33,363 nucleotides of DNA from Parasitella parasitica (lineage: Eukaryota; Mucoromycota; Mucoromycetes; Mucorales; Mucoraceae). Every line of letters starts with the position of its first letter. The stretch's first letter is position 1. The translations under genes and the position numbers were made by a program. Below are positions 1 through 9,825 of this stretch, piece after piece. The notes below the pieces were generated by a model. It was not told where the DNA came from. It saw only the letters and a program-made list of their open reading frames with translations, and ran no database searches. The DNA lies in the NCBI GenBank assembly GCA_025201805.1, contig MU619309.1:77478-110840 (forward strand). Reading direction: 5' to 3'.

Positions 1-125
1 ATTAACTCTTGTAGCCTTTGTTCCAAAGCGATCTCCTTCCTCTCATTCTAGTGTATTTATCTAATCATAATATATATCCACAAGGAAGGATCGATATTCA
101 ATGAGGTATTAAAGAGAATGATGAC

Positions 126-3100
126 ATGAATACAGAGAGGAATAAACGCGTTAATAATGTAAAAAAAAATAGCAACCCACATCCTGATCGCCCAATTGCT
201 CAACCTAGACGTCGTTTAAACAGAACAACTTCAACCAATTCAGTTGGGAGCGCTGGCAGTGCTACTGGCAGCACGAGCCCAATGACTCATTTTGGACTGG
301 GAAGCCCTTCGTCCACAGGAACAGCAGCCAAACCTCCGGTGCAGCCAGCATTTGGAGGTTTTGGTACTGCCGCTACTTCGACCGTGGGGTTCAATACTCA
401 ACCTAGCCATGGCACAGGATTTCAATCAGGCTTTGGCAGCCCCATGACAAATCCCCCTGCAACTTCAGCGACCACCTCTTCTATAGGATTCGGTGGATTT
501 GGTGGATTTGGAAGCCCATCGGCACCTACACCAGCAGGCAATCAGCCATTTGGGGGATTTGCGACTCAAAGCAATATGAGTGCATTTGGAAGTGCAGATA
601 AACCACCTACTTCTAGCAGCACTGCTGGAGGATTCCAGTCAGGATTTGGAAACACTTCTGGAAACTTGTTTGGTGGTTTTGGTTAGTATATTTTCACAGG
701 AACGTCAGAATGCAGTCCATTCAACCGCCACATGTGTAGGAAAACCATCGCAAGCACCCAAGAACGATGATGACAATATGGATGCGGATGAACAGCCCTC
801 TGCAGCGCCTATCTTTGGCGGCTTTGGAGCTAGCAAACCTCAGACCTCAACGCCTGTGTCTGCTCCTACCTTTTCCTTTGCCTCTACCGAGCAAAAGCAA
901 TCACCATCCCCATTTGCAGGATTCTCGTTTGGTAAACCAGCAACGACTAGTGCCTCTACAACCAATCCTCCAGCGTCAACAGCAACAACAGCAACAACAG
1001 CAACAACAGCAACAACAGCAACAACAGCAATAACAGCAGCAACAACAACAACAACATCATCATCACCTTTTGGTGGATTCAATCAAACCGGTTCCAGCGA
1101 CACCAAAGATACGCAGAAATCTGCAGAAGCAAATAAGCCATTCAGTGGATTTAGTTTTGGGACACCCAATACCAGCACATCGACCATCTCATTTGGCACT
1201 ACGAAAGCAACCGAAGACAAGCCTAGTATTGCCCCGTCACCGTTTGCATCATTTGGAATGCCACCCAAAACCACATCTCTGACTGCTGCCTCTACCGCTG
1301 CGAGCACATCTACCATTTCGTTTGGCACCACCAAAGCCATCAATGACAAACCATCACCATTTGCTTCATTCGGTGCTCCGTCCAAAACCACCCCATCACC
1401 ATTCACTTCATTCGGTGCCCCATCACAAGTCGCAGCTTTGCCATTTACCGGCTTTGGCCAATCTGCTCCCTCTGCCAAGATTACCGAGATTCACTCCCCT
1501 GAAAGTAACAAAGGAGAGGACAAAGAAGAGCAAACTGGCATTAATGAACCGTCTGCATCTGAAAGCCTCAAGTCAGCCAGTGAAAGTGCCGCCCCACCAC
1601 CAGCATTTTCGCTGAATACTCCCTCTGTCAAGCCTGCTGAGGAAGCATCTGCGAAAGATGATAAAAAAGTAACAGCAACTTCCGCCGCAAACGATACCTC
1701 AGACAATGAAACTGCCTCTTCTTTGTCTGACCAACAGCGCAAAATCAGCTCAACATCTACAGCCTCTGACACCAGCACTCAGGTAGTAGCAGTAGCATCT
1801 CCTGCCCCTTTTGCCTCTCTCGCTGCAAAAAAATCCGACGAGCCTTCAGAGCCAAACAAACCCGCATTTACTTTTGGTTCGTCTAGTAAAAATGCAACAG
1901 ACGGATTTTCTATCGCAAAGCCATCAGACCCTCCTGCAGCTGCATCTTTATTCTCTGATAAATCTGACAAGAAATCTGAAGGCACAGTATCAGACAGCGC
2001 AAGCACCAAAAGTGATAAAACGCCCGTGTTTTCATTTGGAAACCTCCCAGCAGCAACGTCTTTAGCTGATAAGCCTACTTCCTCTCCCTTCTCGTTCTCA
2101 TTCAACAAACCATCCAGCAGTGATACAGCTGCTGCAACCCCCAAGCCTTTTGCGTTTGGAATGAATACAGCCACAACAGCAACCGACAAGCCCGAAGCGT
2201 CGCAACCTTTCACGTTTAATGCGCCTGCATCTACAACTGTTGACAAGCCCTCTCCATTCAAATTCTCTGGGTCCACTAGCAGCTCTGGGGACAAGCCTGC
2301 AAGCTTCTCATTCAATGCCCCTGCCGTCGCCACTGCCAGCAGTAGTACTGGTTTTGGCAAAAAGAGAGATAGAGACGTAGATACAGACGATAGCAGCAAC
2401 GAGCAACAATTGCACAAAAAGAGCAACACATCAAGCTTTGGTGCGCCCAAATCAACTTCTACACCTCCATTCTCATTCAATACTCCAGCCAAGGACTCTA
2501 GTTCTTCTTCCGTTACATTTGGCGCGACACCTAGCAAATCAGACAATAGCACCAAGGAATCCACCGCTGCTCCCACTTTTACATTTGGCAAATCGCCTGA
2601 AAAGGGAGACTTTCAAACGTTTACATTTGGCTCGCCTGCAAATGCTGGTGGCGCTGAAAAGAAAGACTCCTCTGCAGCGGCATCTACCACACCAAAGAAA
2701 ACCTTTACTTTTGGTGCGCCTCCATTGACAACAGATTCAGCAACCACTGAAGACAAAGGAAAGGCTAAGGCTACCGCTGTTGACAGTAATAAGCCTGCTC
2801 TCTCATCTGGTCCTGCTACCACCGCCCCATCTTTGACACCTTCTTTCGGTGACAAGTCAGGTGCTGGCAAAGGCGACAGTGCCGCTGCTATTTCCAAGGC
2901 AGACAGCAGCACGCTGATCCACGGCAAATCTCCTTTATCCAAATCAATCTCACCAAAGACAGGCGAAGCTTCTTCAAATGAGGAAGCGAGCGACGAGAGC
3001 AAAGCATCCGCAAATGCTACCAAGAAAGTCAGCTTTAATCTCCCAGAAACCTCTTCTTCCTTTAGTTTGCAATCTGCGGCTTCGGGATCATCAGAGCCTG

Positions 3101-3964
3101 CATCTGTGTCTCTTGCTTTCAGCAAAGTCAAGAGCACAGAGGATCCAAATGCACCTGCAACATTGAGCATTCTTCCAAGCGCCAAAAAGGATACTTCCAG
3201 GTAAAAGTGACATCCACACAATTGGAAACAGCACAACTGACCTTTTTTTTTTTTTTTCGCTTTATATGTTAGCTCTGGCATAAGCTTACAAACGACACTA
3301 AAGTCTAGTATTACTGAGATGAACCAAATCACATACAAGACACGCTTCTGGGAGCTTCCGGATGAAGCTAGAAATGAACTAGCCTTGCTCGCCCACTTTA
3401 TCACAGAACAGACAGACAAAAAGGATAAAATTGATCGGGAGATTGGCTCTTATTTTGGCTCCGCTTTAAAGGAAACGCATGCTAACACCATGGCACTGAA
3501 TGATGTACGTTTTTTTTTTTAATTTGACCCCTGTGTGAAGGGTTCCTATCTAACTTTTTTTTCGACAGGATGCTGTTATTTTAGGCGAATGTTTAGAGGT
3601 TCAAAGCAAATCCATTGATGATCTCATTCTTTTGAACAAGACGCAGCGTTTGAATGCTGCTTCGGCAAGCAATATCCAGCAACAAGACTCCAAGAACTGG
3701 CGTATTCGTGGTGCTACCGAGAACTGGAACTTCTTTAACGATGCCATCTCAAACATGGAAGAAAGAATTGGCCAGTTATCCGATTCAGTGGCTTTTGTGG
3801 AAGAGGCCGTCCACGGTTTACAGGCGCCCACGCAATTCTCGCCCCAATATGTCGGTGCAATGCTGGACGAACAACGTAAAATGTACATGTCATTGGCTGG
3901 ACGTGTCGCCGACATTCACCAAGAGGCGGATCGCGTTGTGAAAAGACGTAAATTGACTAAATAA
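126..3964 (+). CDS. FG-repeat nucleoporin, probable Nup58/Nup49-type (Nsp1 channel complex)
   Basis: Inferred exons are 126-681, 740-3200, 3273-3504 and 3569-3964, giving 1214 residues; introns are 58, 72 and 64 nt, GT-AG, and the frame is kept at each junction. Residues about 50-950 are a Ser/Thr/Ala/Lys-rich disordered region with dozens of FG motifs (GFG, FGGFG, FSFG, FTFG, FAFG), the permeability-barrier type of sequence. The last ~200 residues are non-repetitive and predicted helical, opening with FWELPDEARNEL and including QFSPQYVGAMLDEQ. This resembles the helical end of Nup58/Nup49 proteins, which bind Nsp1/Nup62 and Nup57/Nup54 in the central channel. The protein is much longer than yeast Nup49 (about 470 residues), mainly because of the FG region. 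That it is an FG nucleoporin is firm; the exact member is my inference, and a Nup57-like assignment is possible. The ATG at 126 is the first in frame and precedes a basic N-terminus. Confidence 0.82.
977..1060 (+). repeat. 9-bp minisatellite plus ACA and TCA triplets inside the FG-nucleoporin
   Basis: The 9-mer AGCAACAAC is repeated about six times from 981 to 1034 (one copy has a T), followed by a run of ACA triplets and then TCA/CAT triplets. In the gene's frame it encodes a Thr-Thr-Ala repeat, then poly-Thr and Ser. Because the unit is a multiple of three, copy-number change keeps the frame. Another forward frame reads as polyglutamine, which is only a shadow. Confidence 0.9.
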
Positions 3965-4012
3965 GATGGCTTTATATAATTATACACACTCTCTCACAAA
4001 ATACTCGCTCAA

Positions 4013-4046
<34 letters not shown>

Positions 4047-4818
4047 TAAACACATTTTTTCAAATAATAAATTGTACATTATTATCATAAATTCCTGGTA
4101 TGAAGGCCGGCTTTTTCAGAGAAAAAGAAGACGGTGGCTCATTTTTAAAAGCAGAAGCACCATCTCTTCCAACATAATAAACAAAAACGGCATCCATGTG
4201 CCTGAGAAAATGCGCTTTTTTAAAGTTCAAGTTGGGGCTTGGTATGCGCTTGCAACTTTGATGCCTTGCTTCTATAATGCCAGTTCCTCTATTCAGGGAG
4301 AAAGGAATGCATTTGCTGAATCTCGAACCTCGAACGAATTATCAATAATATGACGAGAATAGAAAGCGTAAAATCAAGGTTCATAGCCCGCGATCTCTGC
4401 TACTCCTCTTTTTTGTAATTAAAAAGTATAAGGAAAGCTGCTACTTGGTCTTTACTACAGTACTTTCTGATATACTTGAGTAGATTTCGCCGCAGGTCTC
4501 TTTATACAAGTATGCTGAGTAGTCTTGTTAAACTCAAAGGCCCGGCATGTAAAATTTTCTTCAAAAAAAAAAGTTGCAGAGTGTATCGTTCAAAGAAACT
4601 AAAAGAAGGTTTCGGAATTACCGAGAATAATATGGTATTTTTAGATTCTTGCTCATGTGTACGGATACAGTATATGTGGGCTTTTTGTTGCACAGCAACC
4701 ATACAACGCGACGATTAAGTAGTATACTCCCCTCACAATAGTGAATTAACGTAGAAGTTGTTACATTTGATTTATTTCATTTAAAAAAAATAGTGGAGCA
4801 AATGCACTGAAATGTCGT
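3965..4818. other. Intergenic, convergent 3' ends of nucleoporin and profilin; T28 tract
   Basis: About 850 nt between the nucleoporin stop and the profilin stop (genes point towards each other). A run of 28 T lies at 4014-4041, about 50 nt after the nucleoporin stop. Two open stretches of 80-93 codons occur here, but they have biased, AT-driven composition, no recognisable domain and no convincing splice partners. I see no RNA gene. Confidence 0.6.
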
Positions 4819-5443
4819 TTACTGAATGAAATTATTAGCACACATACTGCACATGTCGAAACAAAGGTTTACTTACATATCTAACAGAAATCAAATAGTC
4901 ACCCAACCCTTGAACAGTTTTATTACAATCACCGGCTTGCATATTTTCGCCGTACATGCCAATCAACAAAGCTTGCGTGGTCTTGACGATACACGCGCCA
5001 GTATTGTCCTAAATCAAACGAGAGAAAAAAATCAGACGCAGAGGCTCCTACAGAGTTTTTTTCGTCTATCATACCTTGATGATTCAAGTAAACAAGAAAG
5101 AAGTTAGCTTGAAAGGTTCTTGCAGAATTCTCGTAACTAACCTTTTTGCAGTAAATATAATTATCTTCACATTTTAAAGTAAAGTACTTGTTACTATTAA
5201 TATAAACACCATTGGCTTGCACTGAGTCGAGATTGCTGAAGCCCTCAATAATCTTTTTAACCTCTTCGTTGCTCACCTATGCACTACATGCGTAAGTTTC
5301 AAGAGTGATGTCTATTAAATGGTATCTTTTACCTTAAACCCGGGAGAGGTAGCCCATGGATTTCCATCTAAACCGTAGATTCCTGCTTGCGAAACCTTAC
5401 CACTACCAACGAGATTTGTATCTATATAGGCTTGCCAAGACAT
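4819..5443 (-). CDS. Profilin
   Basis: Profilin binds G-actin, poly-proline ligands such as formins, and phosphoinositides, and feeds actin monomers to growing filaments in the cytoplasm. Inferred exons on the minus strand are 5443-5333, 5276-5142, 5008-4877 and 4821-4819, giving 126 residues, the usual profilin size. The N-terminus MSWQAYIDTNLVGSG is the classic profilin start with the Trp used for poly-Pro binding. Further matches are GNPWATSPGF, a central YIYCKK, then TGACIVKTTQALLIGMY and the end KTVQGLGDYLISVRY. Introns are 56, 133 and 55 nt. The 133-nt intron looks like two normal introns placed end to end. The last intron separates the final Tyr codon from the stop codon, so the last coding exon is only TAA. 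The next gene, Dbp10, lies 223 nt upstream on the same strand. Confidence 0.95.
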
Positions 5444-5666
5444 AATTTGTATTTTTTTTTATAAAACTGACTAAGAAGAAAAAGAAACGCACAAAAATCT
5501 TAACGATACTGGGCGCGTAATATAATCAAAAATTTAAACAAGAGGGTAGCACTAGGGGCTGTAATGTATCACGTGATTTAAACAACATATGATGATGATT
5601 GAATATGGTAGTAGCACACTTGAATATTGTTTAAGCATTTGGCTTTATTTTGTCTATGAGCGTTGC

Positions 5667-8600
5667 TTAGCGACCACGGCCACGACCCTGGCCCCGGCCT
5701 CCACCACGGCCACCTCTTCCTCTGCCGCCACGGCCAGATGATGAAGGTCTATTTGATTTCTCTCTTCTCTTTTCAAGAGCCACTCGGTCCTTACGAATCT
5801 GACTAGCATTCTTCAATTCACTCTTGGTACTACTAAAATTACCTACACGCTTCTTGCCTATACCGCCCTGTTCAGCAGAACCATCCGCTTCATTCATTTT
5901 TCTCTTCTTCATCTTCTTTTCATAGTCAAATGCAAGCGGATCAACACGTTTTGCTTCTTCTGATTTGTTGTGGCGGAAGCGCTTTTGCCCCATGTTTCCT
6001 GCACCTGCCAACTCACGCTCACCAGCACGAGGCAACGTAATGTGTTTCTTTTTAGCCCATTCATCAAATCGACCACTCTTGTATGTGGCAGAAATCAACG
6101 CGCCGCTTTCCGTACGAATTAACTTTTTGTTATCAGAACCAATACCAGTGCCCTTGATGAATTTCCTCTTTTTGGAATCCCACCGAAGCATATTCTGGCT
6201 CTTTTTGATAGCATCGTTGTCATCACCTGTCAGATCAAGCTGAGCTTTGCTAGCTTGTTCCATGAAACTGCCTTCGTTGGCCATTGAATAACCGCGTTCT
6301 GTATTAGCATCCTTTTGAGTGTACGATATGTAGAATTCTTCATCACGAAAGTTGGTCTTTTTCATTTTGTCTGCAAAAATGGCATTAGATTTCGCACGTA
6401 AAAAAAAAATTGCAAACCATCCTACAATTACCTTCTTTTGACTCTGGTATAATAAACGTCTGTGCCAGCTCTTCTTCTTCCACATTGCCGCCTAACTTTT
6501 CAACTACTTTGTTTTCATCACGAATATCAAGCGGTTTGTCTATTACGACAGACTCGGCTTCCTTTTTAGATTTATGCGCAATGATAATATTGTCAACAAC
6601 TTGACGACGTCCGCGCATCATGACAGTAGCAGGAGTCAATTTCCTTGTGCCACGAATACCAAACTCAAAGATGGTTTCCGCAGGTCTGAATCCACTGATG
6701 GCGTTGATCATATTAGCGCGCACAATTTCAGCAGCGCTCTGATTTTCGTCATTGAGCAAAAGAGGATGCAGGTTGCTGAAAGCCTTCTTCTTTATGGTTA
6801 CTTTGGCACGGCTGTAGCTCTCTGCTGCAGCGCGCGGTTTGGTACGATTGTATAGTTTGTATGCATTCATTGCGGTTCTGTAGATGCCTTCTAATGCAGC
6901 GTCCTTTGCGATCTTGTCATGCACCCAAGCATTGTCGTCAATCAACGAATCCTTGGGCATGGTGCCCAACACCAATTCGGACGTGTAGTCATATTCTTCT
7001 TTTTCACCTCCGAGCACAAGAGGGCGAGTAAGGAAAAGCTGCAGATCCACCAGGTAAGGAAGTTCATCAGCAGATACAAATGAATACGCCCAGCCACGAC
7101 GACCAGCACGGGCAGCACGGCCGACACGATGAACAAATACCTTGGAAGAGCCAGAGAAATCATAGTTGATGACATTTTCCAAAATTGGGATGTCAATACC
7201 ACGAGCAGCAACATCAGTTACGACGAGTATGTTGGTGACACCATTTCTGAATCGATTAATCTGGATACTACGGGCAGTTTGGTCAAGGGAGCCGTAGACA
7301 TAAGATACTTGATATCCAGCAATTTCTAGCAGCGTCGCTAAATACTCTACATGATGTTTTGTAGCCGCAAACAGAATGGTTTGATGGTCTGCTTCTGTGC
7401 CAGATTTTTCCTTTTGGCCAGCTTTTCTCTTTTTGTACTTTTTGATGTCTGTTTGGTCTTCGTTTTGTGTGTGTTTCGGTAGTTTGATCACATTCTTCAG
7501 CAAATAGAGCAAGGCGCCTTCCTTTTCATTGTCCTTTACAGAGAAAAAGGCCATCTCAAGATCACGAGAAATCTTTGTATCCACATCTAAACGGACCAGC
7601 GTTGGTTCTTGCAAGCCAGCCTTTGCAAAGTCAACAAGCATTTTGGGCAAAGTGGCAGAGAACAGCAAAGTTTGGCGACTTGGGGGTAAGCGGGACAGAA
7701 TTTCGTGCAATTGAACGGCAAACCCCATTTCAAAGAGACGATCAGCTTCATCGAAAACGACGTATTCGATCGTACGGAGATCCAGGTTCATTTCGACAGC
7801 CAAGTGCAACAGACGGCCAGGTGTGGCAATTAAAATGTCAGGGTTGGACGCAATCATTTCGAACTGTTCGTCCAAACTGTCGCCACCAACAATGCATCCA
7901 CTTCGAAGGTCAGTGTATTTCATCAGCTCCTTGCAAACCTTTTGTGTCTGGAGCGCCAATTCACGCGAGGGCGACAACACCAACCCACGGGCGCCGGTTT
8001 TCGCTGAATGGGCCTTGAGTTTTTCCAGCATTGGGATCAGAAACGCAGCAGTCTTACCAGAACCTGTACGAGCCATACCAACAACATCGTTTCCCTGGAG
8101 GATAAGAGGGATACACTTGCGCTGAACTGGTGTTGGCACTTTGAAGCCTTTGTGGATGATGGCTTTAAAGACCGAATTGCTCAGGCCCATTGACTGGAAA
8201 CCACCAGACTTCTTGTTTTTGCGATTTGCTGCCAACGTTTCGGAAGCAATGAATTTTTCATCCTGATCTTCTTCGTCGCTGTCGTTCATTGTAATCGGTT
8301 TCTGCTTCTTGACTGACGCAGCAGGCGCAGCCACTGCAACTGCAGCGGGTTTCTTGGCTTTGAACTTGCCAAACATGTCCAACTCGAGATCGGAATCGCT
8401 GTCGTCCTCCTCAGCGTTATTATTCTCTGGGCGATCGCTTTGATCGCTATCACTGTCCATGATACTCTTTGTATTCGTTGGTACAATTTCAAAATCAGAG
8501 TCGTCATCGTCTTGTTCAGTTTTCTTCTTCTTGTCCTTGTTGTATTTCTTTCGTTGGAATTCTTGCTTCTTCAATTTGGACTTCGAAAGTACCTTCTCGG

Positions 8601-8721
8601 GTGCTTTTTCTTCTTCTTTTTCTTTAGATGGAACCTTTTTTGAAAACTTTCCAGCAGCCTTTTTGCCCAACAGAGGCTTCTTGGACACAGACCTCTTGGA
8701 CACAGACTTTTTAGCAACCAT
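5667..8721 (-). CDS. DBP10: ATP-dependent RNA helicase Dbp10 (DDX54 family), 60S ribosome biogenesis
   Basis: Two exons, 8721-6432 and 6370-5667, joined across a 61-nt GT-AG intron, give 997 residues, close to yeast Dbp10 (about 995). Dbp10 is a nucleolar DEAD-box helicase needed for 60S subunit assembly. The N-terminal ~170 residues are Lys-rich and acidic. A Q-motif region lies at about 175-205, Walker A ARTGSGKT at about 217-224, SPSRELA, TPGR, DEAD at about 324-327, SAT at about 355-357, [11 protein letters not shown] and [13 protein letters not shown]. The second exon holds the Dbp10-specific C-terminal region ([20 protein letters not shown]) and ends in an Arg/Gly tail like those in nucleolar RNA-binding proteins. 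The start at 8721 was chosen as the first true ATG; the frame is open slightly upstream only through non-ATG codons. Confidence 0.96.
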
Positions 8722-9295
8722 ATTCGAAAGCAAAAAACTACAAAAGATTTTTAATAAAAAAGCAATCCTTCAAAATAATACAGTGCATGTGGCTTATGGG
8801 GAAATAATGCAAAGGATATATGTAAAGCCAGCCACGGGTTGTCAAATTCAATCCTAAATCTAAAGAGACACAGAAACTTTTGATTGCATGATGTGTAAAC
8901 GAAAAGATGTAATGAGCTTGGTTCGTACTGTAGACTACAGATTCATGAAATAGATGGTACTTTTTGCAAACTGAGCAAAGAACAATAAATAAACAAGCTG
9001 TTGTTATCAGCATTTATGTTTTGAAATCGCAGCATTATGGGCTACATGAAATCGAGAAAATATCTCTCCCAAAATATAGGTAATCAAATATTATACAAAA
9101 CATTATCAGCAAGTAGTATAAAAAGCGGTAATCTATGAATTATTTCTCTCTAATAAGCGTATTTTGATACAGATAGAATTATCGGAAAAGGTGGTTTATC
9201 ATGGCCAGAATTTAAATTGGCATATTATTATAGAGTAAAAAAAAAAAAAAAAAAAGGTAGATTAAAATCAAGCTATATACATTTTTATGGTTAAA
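8722..9295. other. Intergenic: Dbp10 upstream region and 3' flank of the small membrane-protein gene
   Basis: AT-rich, with a run of about 19 A at 9237-9255, just downstream (on the minus strand) of the small membrane-protein gene. Open stretches here run across the Dbp10 5' flank and show no coding signature. No RNA gene or repeat family was recognised. Confidence 0.6.
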
Positions 9296-9825
9296 TTATC
9301 GCTCGACAGCTGATGCAGATCTATACTGATGTCTGGTAGCACGCTCCTGGTAATTGGTTAGTCAATAGTGATCAATTTATGCTATTAAATGAGAGTAAAA
9401 TACCTTTTGCCACTTGTCTACATATGGTTTCGCAAGTGAAAATAAGATTAAACTGATGGTGATGATCAAAAACGAGCGTACGATAATTTCGTCTTTATAA
9501 GAATCGCGCGCTATCATGTTTATATATATTTAAGCTTTCATGGTTTTTTATTGACAGGAGCAATATCGTACTCACCAAAGCAGGCTGTTTTGAAATCATT
9601 GCTTGGACATGTGGCGTCCGCAATGCCATCGCATATTCCGTCTTTTACGTTGTCTAAGCAAAATTGCTTTGTGCAGTTGCTGCAGGGTTTAGGGTCGAGC
9701 AGTGGAAGCTCAAAAACCGTCGAGTTGGATCCACAAAAGCACTTGCAAAACATTTTGATGTCGCCTGCTTGTATCGAAGCCATGAACGTGCTGACTACAA
9801 ATGATGATAATAAATGGGACTTCAT
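9296..9825 (-). CDS. Small cysteine-rich secretory-pathway protein with one C-terminal membrane segment
   Basis: Inferred exons are 9825-9576, 9510-9404 and 9346-9296, giving 135 residues; introns are 65 and 57 nt. Without splicing the first exon reads only to a stop at 9538 and gives a 95-residue product lacking the membrane segment. The junctions keep frame and extend it. Residues 1-20 look like a signal peptide (hydrophobic, ending around AGD). Residues 27-82 hold nine cysteines, including CKCFC, CSNC and single Cys before F83. Residues about 94-110 are a hydrophobic helix (RSFLIITISLILFSLA), followed by a short basic cytoplasmic tail. The topology is type I: Cys-rich outside or in the lumen, tail in the cytosol. 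I do not recognise a named family, and no function is assigned. An odd number of cysteines leaves one potentially free. Confidence 0.8.

Noticed and set aside
767-1033. Forward-frame polyglutamine open frame
   Set aside because: It is the 9-bp minisatellite of the FG nucleoporin read in another frame.
840-3419. A nearly continuous antisense open frame over the nucleoporin gene (pieces of 80-270 codons)
   Set aside because: Explained by composition: the sense protein has very few Tyr, Gln and His codons, so antisense stops in the offset frame are rare. The antisense products are Val/Leu/Asp low-complexity with no domain.
4014-4041. T28 tract, with other T or A runs at 9237-9255, 10671-10692 and 27067-27088, as retroposon poly(A) tails
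   Set aside because: No target-site duplications or adjacent element body seen; homopolymer runs are common across all the intergenic DNA here.
4072-4718. Two forward open frames of 80-93 codons downstream of the nucleoporin
   Set aside because: No domain, poor composition and no splice partners; likely chance in 3' flanking DNA.
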